Below are positions 8,366 to 17,246 of a stretch of DNA of 64,000 nucleotides, in pieces. The DNA is from Burkholderia sp. GAS332 (GTDB lineage Bacteria; Pseudomonadota; Gammaproteobacteria; Burkholderiales; Burkholderiaceae). Every line of letters begins with the position of its first letter. The stretch's first letter is position 1. The notes below the pieces were generated by a model. It worked only from the letters and a program-made list of their open reading frames with translations, was not told the DNA's origin and made no database searches. Location: positions 620,001 to 684,000 of the forward strand of contig FSRV01000002.1 in the NCBI GenBank assembly GCA_900142905.1. The letters are read 5' to 3'. The translations under genes and the position numbers were made by a program.

Positions 8366-8756
8366 CCATTTCTCCACGCAGATGATTAGTTTGTTGTTGC
8401 GGAAAGGAGAATAGCTCACTGCCTCAACCGGCAAGAACTGGAAAAAAAAGAGTGTCGCCAAAAACCGACAAAACGTGCAAACCCTTGTATTTAAAGCCTG
8501 TTAACGATTATTGCTATTTCCGCAATATTCGTTCATAGACTGCGCATTATTGTTGTTTTGTTAACAGTGAAGGCGTCGGTACCTGTAATTTAGACACTTG
8601 TTTGAATGGGCGTTGTAATTTAGTTGTCTAGATGTTCTCGCCGTTTTGAAGCGTTCATATAAAAACGGAGCCGCATTTCGCTTGACGGGCGCGCTAGACA
8701 GAATTTATGCGGTGTGAGCGGGCGCCGCCCGCTTCAGGCTTCACTCGCGACAGCCG
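8366..8756. other. Porin upstream region, AT-rich
   Basis: About 390 bases without a gene. It is much more AT-rich than its surroundings between about 8480 and 8660, as expected for the regulated promoter of an abundant porin transcribed leftward. It carries a 30-bp-spaced direct repeat listed separately. Near 8717-8735 a GC-rich dyad (AGCGGGCG/CGCCCGCT) lies just after the end of the BrkB gene but lacks a T run. Confidence 0.45.
8584..8623 (-). promoter_or_regulatory. Direct repeat TGTAATTTAG, possible regulator sites
   Basis: TGTAATTTAG occurs at 8584-8593 and again at 8614-8623, exactly 30 bases apart, i.e. about three helical turns, 219-258 bases upstream of the porin start. This spacing suits a dimeric or cooperative activator on one DNA face. 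No protein can be assigned. Confidence 0.3.
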
Positions 8757-10067
8757 TTATCGTCCGCCGTTGCGGCGCGCCACGGCAACGGCCGCCAGCC
8801 CGGCCGCCGCGGCAACCAGCACTGAGGTCCACGGATGCTGTCTGACATAGCGATCGGCCGCGACGGCCCGGCGGCCCGCGCCGACCAGCGTGACGGCGGC
8901 GGCGCGTGTCGCCTGTGCTTCAGCAACGACGACGGTGCGGCCGATCTTGACCGCAGCCGCCCGCGCTGAAGTCTTCTCTCGCCCTTGCTCCCTTGGCAGA
9001 GCCGAGGCTGCATCGTTCGCGGCAAGCGCCGCGGCTTCTGCCGTTCCAGCGGCAGGCGCCAACCCGGCAGCAGGCGATTCGCGGTCTTCCACGCGAGGCA
9101 ACGCATTGGCCGATACCGTCGATGCCGCCAGCACCGAAGCGAGCTTGGCGCGGCTGCCGGGCGGCGACGCGTCCTGCATGCCCCATCCGCCACGCGGATC
9201 GTGCATGCGCCCGCGTGCCGCCGAAAACTCCGCGCCGAGCAGGAGCACGGCGGCCGAGAAGTACAGCCACATCAGCAGCACGGCCAGCGAGCCGGCCGCG
9301 CCAAACGAGCTCGCCATGCCGGCGTGGGCGATATACAGCGCGAACAGTTTCTTGCCCGCTGAGAACAGCACGGCCGCGACGATCCCCCCGACGAACGCAT
9401 CGCGCCACCGCACCTTGGCGTCCGGCAGAAACTTCAGCAGGCCGGCAAAGGCAAACGCCAGCACCAGCAGGCCGACGCCGAGTTGCAGCAGATTGCCGAT
9501 CACCACGTACGGCGAGTCGCCCCACAGCCACTTGCCGATGAACGTGATGACCGTGTCGAGCACCAGCGAGACGATCAGCAGGAACGCGACGCCGAGCACC
9601 AGACCGAACGAAATCAGGCGCACGCGCACCAGCGCGATCACGCTCGACGAGCGCGGCCCGGTATACGGCCACACGAGGTTGAGTGCGCTATTGAGGGACG
9701 AGAAGGTGGCCGAGGCGCCGATCGCCAGCATCGAGAATGAAATGATGGCCGCGATGCCACCGGCGCTGCCGCTGTGATGGGCGTTCTCGACGATGGTTTG
9801 CACGCCCGCGGCGGCCTGGTCGCCGAGCAGGCCGTGAATGTGGGTGAACAGTTCGCCGCGTGCGGCTTGGGCGCCGAAGAACCAGCCGGCCACGGCGATC
9901 ACCATGACCAGTGTGGGCGCGAGCGAGAACGCCGCATAGAAGGCGATGCTGGCGGCCATCGCTGCGCAGCGGTCTTCGGCAAACTGTTTGAATGCGCCGA
10001 TTGCCCAATTGGCCTGCTTGCGCGCCACCAACTGGAGGTTCTCGGCGGAAAGCGTGTCGCTGTCCAT
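8757..10067 (-). CDS. YihY/BrkB-family inner-membrane protein with DUF883-like C-terminal tail
   Basis: 436 residues from ATG 10067, with GAAG upstream. The core (residues about 20-300) is the YihY/virulence factor BrkB family (formerly called ribonuclease BN): QFAEDRCAAMAASIAFYAAF, then about six membrane segments ending MWLYFSAAVLLLGAEFSA. No RNase activity is expected for this family; a transport role is suspected. After an alanine-rich linker of about 100 residues, the last 30 residues, YVRQHPWTSVLVAAAAG...ARR, closely resemble the C-terminal membrane anchor of ElaB/YqjD/YgaM (DUF883) stress proteins. This fusion is unusual. The longer frame start at 10172 has no ribosome site. Confidence 0.85.
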   Translation of the reverse strand: MDSDTLSAENLQLVARKQANWAIGAFKQFAEDRCAAMAASIAFYAAFSLAPTLVMVIAVAGWFFGAQAARGELFTHIHGLLGDQAAAGVQTIVENAHHSGSAGGIAAIISFSMLAIGASATFSSLNSALNLVWPYTGPRSSSVIALVRVRLISFGLVLGVAFLLIVSLVLDTVITFIGKWLWGDSPYVVIGNLLQLGVGLLVLAFAFAGLLKFLPDAKVRWRDAFVGGIVAAVLFSAGKKLFALYIAHAGMASSFGAAGSLAVLLMWLYFSAAVLLLGAEFSAARGRMHDPRGGWGMQDASPPGSRAKLASVLAASTVSANALPRVEDRESPAAGLAPAAGTAEAAALAANDAASALPREQGREKTSARAAAVKIGRTVVVAEAQATRAAAVTLVGAGRRAVAADRYVRQHPWTSVLVAAAAGLAAVAVARRNGGR

Positions 10068-10281
10068 GGTCGTTCTTCTCAATGGGATACTCGCGCCGGA
10101 TGCGCCGTGTGCGTGCCGTTGAGGTGGCCCGAGGTGGCCTTGATGCAGTCCGTGCATCGATGCCTTTCGCAAACCTTGTGCCTGTCACTATAACAAGCGA
10201 CACGCGCTGCATGCGTGTGCCCGCACGCCGCACGCAGGTGTGCCGTTAGAATGCCGATGGACCTTCACACTTGTTATCACC

Positions 10282-10821
10282 ATGCACTCGCACGAACTCG
10301 TAAAGCAGTTTGACGTCATTCCTGCCGAACAATTGAGCGCGCATTTGCCGGCGCATGTCGTCGAGCACTTGCCGGCTCAGGGCGTGACCGTGTTCGCCGT
10401 TAGCGACGACGCCTCGGACACCGCCGAATTCAGCGCGCGCTACGGCTTCGGCCTTGAAGACTGCGCCAACACGATCGTGGTCCGGTACAAGAAGGAGGGC
10501 GCCGAGCATTACGCGGCGCTGGTCTCGCTGGGTTCGCTGCGTCTGGATATCAATGGCGCGGTGAAGGCTGCGCTGGGCGCGCAGCGCCTTTCGTTCGCCA
10601 AACGGGAGGCCGCCGTGGAGCATAGCGGCATGGAGTTCGGCGGAATTACAGTCTTCGGCTTGCCGGCGGACTGGCGCGTTCTCGTCGACGCTGCGGTCAT
10701 GGAGCGTGCGCAGATCGTGATGGGCGCGGGGGTGCGGGCGGCCAAGTTGCTGTTGGCGCCCGAGGTGCTGCAGCAGTGGCCGCGCTGCGAAGTTGCCTCG
10801 CTTGCGCTGCCGGCCGAGTGA
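10282..10821 (+). CDS. YbaK/ProX-family aminoacyl-tRNA deacylase-like protein
   Basis: 179 residues from ATG 10282. The central part carries the YbaK/EbsC editing-domain pattern: CANTIVVRYKKEG (with the conserved lysine), SLRLDINGAVKAALGAQRLSFAKREAAVEHSGMEFGGI split by short variable positions, and GLPADWRVLVDAAVMERAQIVMGAGVR. Such proteins hydrolyse mischarged tRNAs such as Cys-tRNA(Pro) or Ala-tRNA(Pro) in trans. It is divergent from the BrkB gene. No clear Shine-Dalgarno sequence is visible before this ATG; an upstream in-frame ATG/GTG region (10240) is possible but adds residues unlike the family. Confidence 0.82.
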   Translation: MHSHELVKQFDVIPAEQLSAHLPAHVVEHLPAQGVTVFAVSDDASDTAEFSARYGFGLEDCANTIVVRYKKEGAEHYAALVSLGSLRLDINGAVKAALGAQRLSFAKREAAVEHSGMEFGGITVFGLPADWRVLVDAAVMERAQIVMGAGVRAAKLLLAPEVLQQWPRCEVASLALPAE

Positions 10822-11005
10822 AGGGTTGGGGCGCCGCCGCCGCCCGCAAGTAGCACCAATCTAGGTCCTTCCCATAGGCCAACGCACGAAGGCATCCAAC
10901 AAACGCTGAAGTTTTCCAGCGTTCCGCCGTTATTCCGAAGATTGACCTGAACAGTTACGGTGCCCGCTCGCGCGGTGCTGACTATAAGTACAAAGGAATA
11001 CGGAG

Positions 11006-12565
11006 ATGGAACGCTTTCGCCTGAAAGTGCGGCTTTGGCTCGCGCTAGCGGTAATGTGCATGGGAATTCTGGCGATCGGCCTGTGGGGCGCGTTCAAAAC
11101 GCGCGACACGATGATCGCCGATCGTCAGGCCGAGCTGAAAAGCGTAGTGAGCGTGGCCTACAGCGTACTGGATCGCTATAACGGCCTCGTCGCGGCCGGC
11201 ACGATGCCGCTCGCCGACGCGCAACGCACGGCGATGGCCGACCTGCGCGCGATGCGCTACGACGGCGCCGGCGGCTACCTCGTGATCGAGGACGCGCAGG
11301 CAAAAGTGCTGATGCACGGCGTGCGGGCCGATCTCGAAGGCAAGGACATGAGCGGCTTCACGGATCCGAAAGGCCGCCACGTGTTCAAGGACGGCTCGGA
11401 TCTCGCCGAGCGCGACGGCGAAGGCTTCATCCACCTGCAGTTCCTGAAGCCGGGCTCCGATCAGATGGCGCCGAAGATCAACTACGTGCGGCTCTACAAG
11501 CCGTGGGACTGGACGATCGTCACGGGTGTGTTCACCGACGATATCGACGCCGCGTTTTACACCACCCTCGTGCAGTACCTCGGCGCCGCGCTGATTCTGT
11601 GTCTGGTGGTGGGGCTCGTGATCGGCGTGATCCTGCGCAGCATCTTGCGGCAACTCGGCGGCGAACCGGCTTACGCGGCGCAGATCGCTTCACGTATCGC
11701 CGATGGCGACCTCGATGTGGTCGTCGAGACGAAAGCCGGCGACACCGTCAGCCTGCTCGCCGCGATGCAGCGCATGCAGCATCGACTGGCGCAAGCGATC
11801 ACGCAGATTCGCAGCGGCGCAACCCTGATTTCGACGGTCTCCAACGAGATCGCCGCCGGCAACGCCGATCTGTCGCGCCGCACGGAACAACAGGCGACCG
11901 CGCTCGGCGAAACCGCTTCCAGCATGGAGCAGATCACCGCGACCGTGAAGCAGAACGCCGACAACGCCAAGCAGGCCAGTCAACTGGCGCACAACGCCTC
12001 GGAGACGGCGGCGCGCGGCGGTGAAGTGGTCGGCCAGGTGGTCGAGACAATGCGCGGCATCTCGCAGTCATCGCACCGGATCGGCGACATCATCGGGGTG
12101 ATCGAAGGAATCGCCTTTCAGACCAACATTCTTGCCTTGAACGCGGCCGTTGAAGCGGCGCGCGCCGGTGAGGAAGGGCGCGGCTTCGCGGTGGTGGCGG
12201 GCGAAGTGCGAAGCCTCGCGCAGCGCAGCGCGGCGGCGGCCAAGGAGATCAAGACGCTGATCGAAGAGTCGGCCGCGCAGATTGAAGGCGGCTCGCAGTA
12301 CGTGGGCCGGGCCGGTGAAACGATGCAGGAAGTGGTGCACGCGGTGCGCCGCGTGACCGACATCATGGGCGAGATCAGCGCGGCGTCGGTTGAGCAAAGT
12401 TCGGGTATCGAGCAGGTCAACATCGCGGTGGCGAGCATGGATCAAACGACCCAGCAGAACGCTGCACTAGTGGAAGAAGCCAGCGCGTCGGCCGATGTAT
12501 TGAAAGCGCAGACCAGGCAACTGGCGGCTGCGATTGCTGTGTTTACGCTGCCGGAAGGGGCGTGA
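11006..12565 (+). CDS. Methyl-accepting chemotaxis protein with single Cache sensor domain
   Basis: 519 residues. Membrane helix 1 at residues about 8-28, a periplasmic sCache_2-type domain at about 35-185 ([20 protein letters not shown], the [11 protein letters not shown] and [17 protein letters not shown] elements), membrane helix 2 at about 190-215, HAMP around 215-265, then the cytoplasmic signalling hairpin with the tip region [21 protein letters not shown]. The C-terminus (FTLPEGA) has no CheR-tethering pentapeptide. sCache receptors often sense small carboxylates, but the ligand is unknown. GGAATACGGAG precedes the ATG. It is a stand-alone gene with no che genes nearby. Confidence 0.93.
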   Translation: MERFRLKVRLWLALAVMCMGILAIGLWGAFKTRDTMIADRQAELKSVVSVAYSVLDRYNGLVAAGTMPLADAQRTAMADLRAMRYDGAGGYLVIEDAQAKVLMHGVRADLEGKDMSGFTDPKGRHVFKDGSDLAERDGEGFIHLQFLKPGSDQMAPKINYVRLYKPWDWTIVTGVFTDDIDAAFYTTLVQYLGAALILCLVVGLVIGVILRSILRQLGGEPAYAAQIASRIADGDLDVVVETKAGDTVSLLAAMQRMQHRLAQAITQIRSGATLISTVSNEIAAGNADLSRRTEQQATALGETASSMEQITATVKQNADNAKQASQLAHNASETAARGGEVVGQVVETMRGISQSSHRIGDIIGVIEGIAFQTNILALNAAVEAARAGEEGRGFAVVAGEVRSLAQRSAAAAKEIKTLIEESAAQIEGGSQYVGRAGETMQEVVHAVRRVTDIMGEISAASVEQSSGIEQVNIAVASMDQTTQQNAALVEEASASADVLKAQTRQLAAAIAVFTLPEGA

Positions 12566-12734
12566 ACAGCGTGACGGGACACGAGGGGCCAGACAAGATG
12601 AATGTCGTGGCCAAGGCGGCGCAGTGGCCAGGCAGGATTGCAAAACGGGTGAGTTTTACAGCGGTGTGGTCAATGTGACGGGTGAGGCCGGTAGAGTCGT
12701 GACCGTGGCGCGCGTGACGCCGCCAGATGGACGC

Positions 12735-12777
12735 GTCACGCAGCCGGCTGCAAACTGCGTGACTGCGTGACTGCGTG
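12735..12777. repeat. Hairpin and 3 x 8-bp tandem repeat after the chemoreceptor gene
   Basis: GTCACGCAG (12735-12743) pairs with CTGCGTGAC (12755-12763); the right arm belongs to three tandem copies of ACTGCGTG at 12754-12777. It lies between convergent genes, so it could slow polymerase or be slippage debris. No T run follows. Confidence 0.6.
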
Positions 12778-12823
12778 ACCGTTTGAACGGGTGACAGCGG
12801 GACAGTGCGCTGGGCGCGCTCGC

Positions 12824-13414
12824 TCAGATCATCAGACGTGAGACCTTGGTGCCTTCGAGCGACACACCGGCCATCAGCCCGCCGTTCGTCAGCACAAAAG
12901 CTTCGACCGGGCTGGTGGCGGTCGAGGTATCGACCGCGCCGTTCGCGCCGACCTTCAGCACGGCGACCGTTGCATCGGCGCCTGCTGCCCATCCCTGGCT
13001 GTGCAGGAACGTGTCGAGTGCGTCTTGCGTCATGAACAGAAACACGAGCGCTTTGGACTGCGCGCCAATCTGCAAACCGAACGAGCCCGCGACGGTGCTG
13101 TAATAGCCCGCCGTGCGTCCGGCCACGCGCAACGCGCCTTCGCCGTATTGCCCACCGATCCAGAAGCCCGCCGAAATCACCGATGGGAACACGAGCACGC
13201 CGCGCGCTTTGTCGACGAGTTCACGCGAACCGGCAACGTTCGTGTAGAGACGCGACATGGTGGCATCGACCCCGGCATTAATCGAGTCACGCTTGCTGGC
13301 GTCCGTCGAAGACGACGCGCTCGAGGACGGCGACGTGGTCGTGCAGCCGGCGAGGCCAAAGCCGGCCGTAGCCAAAGCTGCACCTGTGGTCATGATGAAT
13401 TGTCGTCTGCGCAT
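12824..13414 (-). CDS. SYLF-domain (Ysc84/DUF500) lipoprotein
   Basis: 196 residues from ATG 13414, preceded by AAGGAGAACGATC. The N-terminus RRRQFIMTTGAALATAGFG...LAGC combines a twin-arginine-like motif with a lipobox (Cys at about residue 23), so it is an exported lipoprotein, possibly via Tat. The remainder is a SYLF/Ysc84 domain: ARGVLVFPSVISAGFWIGGQYGEG, GYYSTVAGSFGLQIGAQ and a SVEGTKVSRL-like end (SLEGTKVSRLMI). SYLF domains bind lipids such as phosphoinositides in eukaryotes; the bacterial role is unknown. Five tandem GTAGCCC units lie 66-100 bp upstream of the start. Confidence 0.88.
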   Translation of the reverse strand: MRRRQFIMTTGAALATAGFGLAGCTTTSPSSSASSSTDASKRDSINAGVDATMSRLYTNVAGSRELVDKARGVLVFPSVISAGFWIGGQYGEGALRVAGRTAGYYSTVAGSFGLQIGAQSKALVFLFMTQDALDTFLHSQGWAAGADATVAVLKVGANGAVDTSTATSPVEAFVLTNGGLMAGVSLEGTKVSRLMI

Positions 13415-13479
13415 GATCGTTCTCCTTGTGCGAGATGGAAGTTGCGTTTTCTTTTCGAACGGTGAGTGCCGTGACGCCG

Positions 13480-13514
13480 GTAGCCCGTAGCCCGTAGCCC
13501 GTAGCCCGTAGCCC
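13480..13514. repeat. Five tandem copies of GTAGCCC
   Basis: Perfect 7-bp units at 13480-13514, in the leader or promoter region of the SYLF lipoprotein gene. Because 7 is not a multiple of 3 and the array is non-coding, copy-number slippage would change promoter spacing. Confidence 0.9.
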
Positions 13515-13603
13515 GGCAAACCCCTACGCTTGCTAACCAGCATTTAGCGTGCCTGACGTCACGGCTCGTGTATCAGACAGCCGTGATGCGCGGACGTTCG
13601 CAC

Positions 13604-13637
13604 AAAAGGGGGGACGGCGTTCAACGCCGCGCCCCCC
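13604..13637 (-). terminator. Terminator of the FAD oxidoreductase gene
   Basis: On the minus strand a GGGGGG..CGGCGTT / AACGCCG..CCCCCC stem with a 3-base loop is followed by TTTT (AAAA at 13604-13607). It sits just after the oxidoreductase stop at 13644. Confidence 0.75.
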
Positions 13638-13643
13638 CGATCC

Positions 13644-15032
13644 CTACGCTGCCGGACGGATATTCTGATTGTGGCGGAACAGGTTGTGCGGGTCGTAGCT
13701 TTGCTTGACGGCGATGAGACGCTCATAGTTCGGCCCATACGCATCGGCCACCCGGCCGCCTTCCTCCTGCGTCATGAAGTTGACGTACACGCTGCCTAGC
13801 GCGAACGGTGCGGCTGCGGCGAAGAAAGCGCGCGCCCAGGCGATGCAGCGCTCGTCATCGCTCGCGTCGTCCCAACGACCGTGCACGTTCATCGCGTACT
13901 GCGTGTCGCGGCTCGAATAGGCTGTGGCGTCGACCGGCACCCGGCACGTCTGCGCACCGATCTGGCCGAGGAAGATTTCGCATTGCGGCGACGGCAGCGT
14001 GCCGATCGCATCGAGCAAGGCGTCGATGAGGCCGTCCGATATTTTGTCGAGATTGTGCGACTTCCAGTAGTTACGCGCGCCCGGCGCGAGCAGCGGATCG
14101 AACGCCTGTTGCCACATGGCGTACGGCATCGGACCAAGATGTTCGCCGACGGGTGTGCCGAAACCGCGTACAACCTCCACAACGGATGGACCGTTTTCGA
14201 CGGGGCCGGAGTAGCACATCGCGAATACGATCACCGGCTTGCCGTGCGCCTCGGGTGGCAGAAACGGCAGCGGCGGCGCAAGCCGCACCACCGGCCATAC
14301 GCTGAGTTCCTCCGGCATCTGTTCTACCGCCGTGCGGTACTGAAGCAGGGCATGCTTTGCCTGGTCGAACGGCAGCACGACCAGGCCGCCGTACACGAGC
14401 GGCCCGACCGGATGCAGCGCGAACTCGAAGCGCGTCACGACGCCGAAATTGCCGCCGCCACCGCGAATCGCCCAGAACAGATCTGGATGGGAGTCGGCGC
14501 TTGCGTGGAGCAGTTCGCCGTCGGCGGTGACCACGTCTGCTGAAATCAGATTGTCGACGGTCATGCCGTATTTGCGGCTCAGCCAGCCGAACCCGCCGCC
14601 CAGAGTCAGACCTGCCACGCCAGTGGTCGAGTTGATGCCGAGCGGGGTGGCGAGCCCGAACGCTTGCGCTTCGTGGTCGAAATCGCCGAGCGTCGCGCCG
14701 GGTTCGACATAGGCGCGTCGCGCTGCCGGATCGATCTGGACCGATTTCATCGGTGACAGGTCGATCACGAGGCCGTCGTCACACAACGCGGTACCGGCGA
14801 TGTTGTGGCCGCCGCCGCGCACCGCGAGCGGCAGATCGTTGTCGCGCGCGAACGCTACGCCGCGGCGCACGTCGGCTACGCCGGCGCAACGCAGGATCAT
14901 CGCCGGATGCCGGTCGATCATCGCATTCCAGATGCTGCGGGCCTCATCGAAACCTGCGTCGCCAGGCAGCAGAAGCTGGCCCCGGGTCGCGGTTTTTAGT
15001 TCGTCGACGGCGCTACTGGACACACTAACCAT
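13644..15032 (-). CDS. FAD-binding oxidoreductase, berberine-bridge-enzyme-like
   Basis: 462 residues; GGAGG sits 6 bases before the ATG. The N-terminal FAD_binding_4 (PCMH) domain has VRGGGHNIAG with His76 placed for an 8-alpha-histidyl-FAD bond, and LTLGGGFGWLSRKYGMTVDNL. The C-terminal BBE motif NYERLIAVKQSYDPHNLFRHNQNI is present. The position that would carry a second, cysteinyl FAD bond (GVAGLTLGGG) has no cysteine, so attachment should be monocovalent. Substrates in this family are usually alcohols, sugars or alkaloid-like compounds; none can be named. No export signal is visible, so it is probably cytoplasmic. Confidence 0.88.
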   Translation of the reverse strand: MVSVSSSAVDELKTATRGQLLLPGDAGFDEARSIWNAMIDRHPAMILRCAGVADVRRGVAFARDNDLPLAVRGGGHNIAGTALCDDGLVIDLSPMKSVQIDPAARRAYVEPGATLGDFDHEAQAFGLATPLGINSTTGVAGLTLGGGFGWLSRKYGMTVDNLISADVVTADGELLHASADSHPDLFWAIRGGGGNFGVVTRFEFALHPVGPLVYGGLVVLPFDQAKHALLQYRTAVEQMPEELSVWPVVRLAPPLPFLPPEAHGKPVIVFAMCYSGPVENGPSVVEVVRGFGTPVGEHLGPMPYAMWQQAFDPLLAPGARNYWKSHNLDKISDGLIDALLDAIGTLPSPQCEIFLGQIGAQTCRVPVDATAYSSRDTQYAMNVHGRWDDASDDERCIAWARAFFAAAAPFALGSVYVNFMTQEEGGRVADAYGPNYERLIAVKQSYDPHNLFRHNQNIRPAA

Positions 15033-15457
15033 GGCACACCTCCAGATACAGTGGAAGACGCGCTTAGAACACTATTCAGCTGAACAAAGTAAATGAAGAT
15101 TTCTGAAAAGGTTCGATTTGCGTCAATCCAGTAAACGGGACTGCCTCCGTAAGTCAAACAAAGGTAAACCCGCCCCTGTAACCGACACTGCGCGAAAGCT
15201 CGTGCAGCAAGTGTCTGCGAGTCGCGGCGGGAATGATGACCCGTCGGTGATGCAGTGGATGGTGGGAACGCTTCGGGAAAAGCGGCGCGAAGAGGAGGTG
15301 GTTATCCGCTGGGATGGCGGCTGCGAGGCGACACTTTTGCCGCCGAAAGCGGGCATGGTTGTTTGCGTGCCGTGCAGAAGTGTCGATTTACAGGACGTTT
15401 CGCACGGAGGATTATGCGCGTATCGACTCGTCCACAACCTATCGCTGAGGAAGCGTC
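15033..15457. other. Intergenic region between divergent oxidoreductase genes
   Basis: 425 bases with no convincing gene. A forward frame at 15118-15543 runs into the next gene, lacks a ribosome site and resembles no family I know, so it is not called. Both flanking promoters should lie here; no operator is evident. Confidence 0.35.
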
Positions 15458-16444
15458 ATGTCCATGCAAGCTCTCGTTCTCAAGCAGCACGGCGGTCCGC
15501 TCGAACTCACGGAACTACCGCGCCCCGAGCCGGCGCGCGGTGAGGTGCTGGTGCGCGTCGGCGCGAGCGGCCTGAATCCGCTCGACACCAAAATCCGCGC
15601 CGGGGCCGCGGGGCACGCGCAACATCCGTTGCCGGCGGTCTTGGGTATCGACATGGCGGGTGTCGTCGAGGCGGTGGGCGAGGGTGTCGGCAGATTCAAG
15701 GCGGGCGATCGGGTCTACGGAATGACGGGCGGCGTGGGCGGCCTGCAAGGCTCGCTGGCGCAATACGCATCGGTCGATGCAGACCTGCTGGCCTTGATGC
15801 CGTCCAATCTCTCGATGCGCGAAGCTGCTGCGCTGCCGCTTGCTTTCATCACGGCGTACTCGGGCATTGTCGATCGCGCGCATTTGCAGGCGGGGCAAAC
15901 GGTGCTCGTACATGGCGGGGCGGGCGGTGTGGGATACGTCTCAGTGCAGTTGGCGCTCGCGCTCGGTGCGAAGGTCTTTACCACGGTTAGCGAGCGCGAC
16001 CGCGGCGTGGTGGAGGCGCTTGGTGCTACGCCGATCGATTACCGTGCGCAGCCGGTTGACCAATATGTCCAGTCTGCGACGGACGGCGCGGGTTTCGACC
16101 TGGTCGTCGATACGGTCGGCGGCGCGACGCTCGACGCATCGTTTGCCGCCGTGAGGCATTTCGGCCATGTGGTCAGCGCGCTCGGGTGGGGCACGCATGC
16201 GCTGGCGCCGCTGTCGTTTCGCGAAGCCAGTTACTCGGGTGTGTTCACGCTGCACGCCTTGCTTTCCGGAGAAGGCCGCGCGCATCTCGGCGAGATGCTG
16301 CGCGTGGCGGCGCAGCTCGCTGAAGAAAACCGGCTCGCGCCCCGCCTCGACGCACGGCGCTTTGATCTGAGCGCCGCGCAGCTTGCTTATGACGCACTGA
16401 CCGACGGCAGCGCGCGGGGCAAAGTCGTGGTCGAGGTGAATTGA
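15458..16444 (+). CDS. Quinone-oxidoreductase-type MDR (zinc-free) NADPH oxidoreductase
   Basis: 328 residues, GAGGAA upstream. It is a medium-chain dehydrogenase/reductase: N-terminal GroES-like domain (LVRVGASGLNPLDTKIRAG, VLGIDMAGVVEAVGEGV) and a Rossmann domain with HGGAGGVGYVSVQLALALGA. The zinc-binding cysteines and the GHE motif of alcohol dehydrogenases are absent, so it belongs with NADPH:quinone oxidoreductase or enoyl-reductase members. A soluble cytoplasmic reductase of quinones or enones is likely. It stands alone, convergent with the SDR gene. Confidence 0.88.
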   Translation: MSMQALVLKQHGGPLELTELPRPEPARGEVLVRVGASGLNPLDTKIRAGAAGHAQHPLPAVLGIDMAGVVEAVGEGVGRFKAGDRVYGMTGGVGGLQGSLAQYASVDADLLALMPSNLSMREAAALPLAFITAYSGIVDRAHLQAGQTVLVHGGAGGVGYVSVQLALALGAKVFTTVSERDRGVVEALGATPIDYRAQPVDQYVQSATDGAGFDLVVDTVGGATLDASFAAVRHFGHVVSALGWGTHALAPLSFREASYSGVFTLHALLSGEGRAHLGEMLRVAAQLAEENRLAPRLDARRFDLSAAQLAYDALTDGSARGKVVVEVN

Positions 16445-16484
16445 GTGGAACGCTGAGCGCAGAGTTGCCTGCGCTCCTTTTGCA

Positions 16485-17246
16485 TTAACCCTTCACGAGG
16501 CCGCCATCGACAATCAGATTCTGACCGGTGACCGCGCGCGCCCACGGCGAGAGGAAGAACAGCACGGCGTCGGCGAACTCCTCAGGCGTCGTGACACGCC
16601 GCAACGGTGTCGAACTGGCGATCAGGTCGAAAACGACCTCCGGCGTGGCCGCGCTCGCATCGGTGGTGCGTAGCAGGCCACCCGACACCATGTTCACCGT
16701 GATGCCGTCCGGGCCGAGATCGTGAGCTGCGGTGCGCGTTAGCGACAACAGTGCCGCTTTGGCTGCCGTGTAGTCGTGATAGGGCACCACGGGGTTCTGA
16801 AACAGATTGGTGCCGACGTTGACGATGCGGCCGAACCCGCGCGAGCGCATGCCCGCGGCGGCCGCTTGTATCGTATTGAGCGCGCCCTTGAGCGAACCGT
16901 CTAACTGCTGCTGAAATCTCGTCCAATCAATGACGTCGATTTTCGGGCGGGCGTCGCCGTCGAACTGAAAGTCGGCCAGTGCATTGTTAACTACCGACAC
17001 GATGGGCTGCCCGGTTTGCGCGTGGGCCGTTTCGAACAGACGCGCGATGGCGGCCGCATCGGTCACGTCCGCCTGGATCGGCAGGACACGGTCGCCGAGT
17101 TCTTCTCTCAGCGCGTGAGCCAGCGTTTCGCTCTTACGATAATTCACCACGACGCTCGCACCTTCGCGCACCAGTGCACGCGTGATCGCGGCGCCGAGTC
17201 CGCGGGCGCCGCCCGTTACCAGCACCCATTGTTGGGATAAAAGCAT
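16485..17246 (-). CDS. SDR-family oxidoreductase (FabG-like)
   Basis: 253 residues from ATG 17246 with AGGAAAAG upstream. A classical short-chain dehydrogenase: TGGARGLG cofactor loop (residues 11-18) and YTAAK with Tyr159 and Lys163. The catalytic serine position, 13 before the tyrosine, is Thr146 (NVGTNLFQ), and the usual NNAG is NNAL. Thr can substitute in some SDRs, so activity is possible but altered. The end VTGQNLIVDGGLVKG is typical of 3-oxoacyl-ACP reductase-like SDRs. The true substrate is unknown. The longer frame start at 17333 has no ribosome site. Confidence 0.85.
   Translation of the reverse strand: MLLSQQWVLVTGGARGLGAAITRALVREGASVVVNYRKSETLAHALREELGDRVLPIQADVTDAAAIARLFETAHAQTGQPIVSVVNNALADFQFDGDARPKIDVIDWTRFQQQLDGSLKGALNTIQAAAAGMRSRGFGRIVNVGTNLFQNPVVPYHDYTAAKAALLSLTRTAAHDLGPDGITVNMVSGGLLRTTDASAATPEVVFDLIASSTPLRRVTTPEEFADAVLFFLSPWARAVTGQNLIVDGGLVKG

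Noticed and set aside
7118..8389. Forward frame opposite the porin gene
   Set aside because: The porin is unequivocal with signal peptide and terminator; the forward product is unlike any family.
15118..15543. Possible 141-residue gene before the MDR gene
   Set aside because: It overlaps the MDR start, has no ribosome site and no recognisable sequence.
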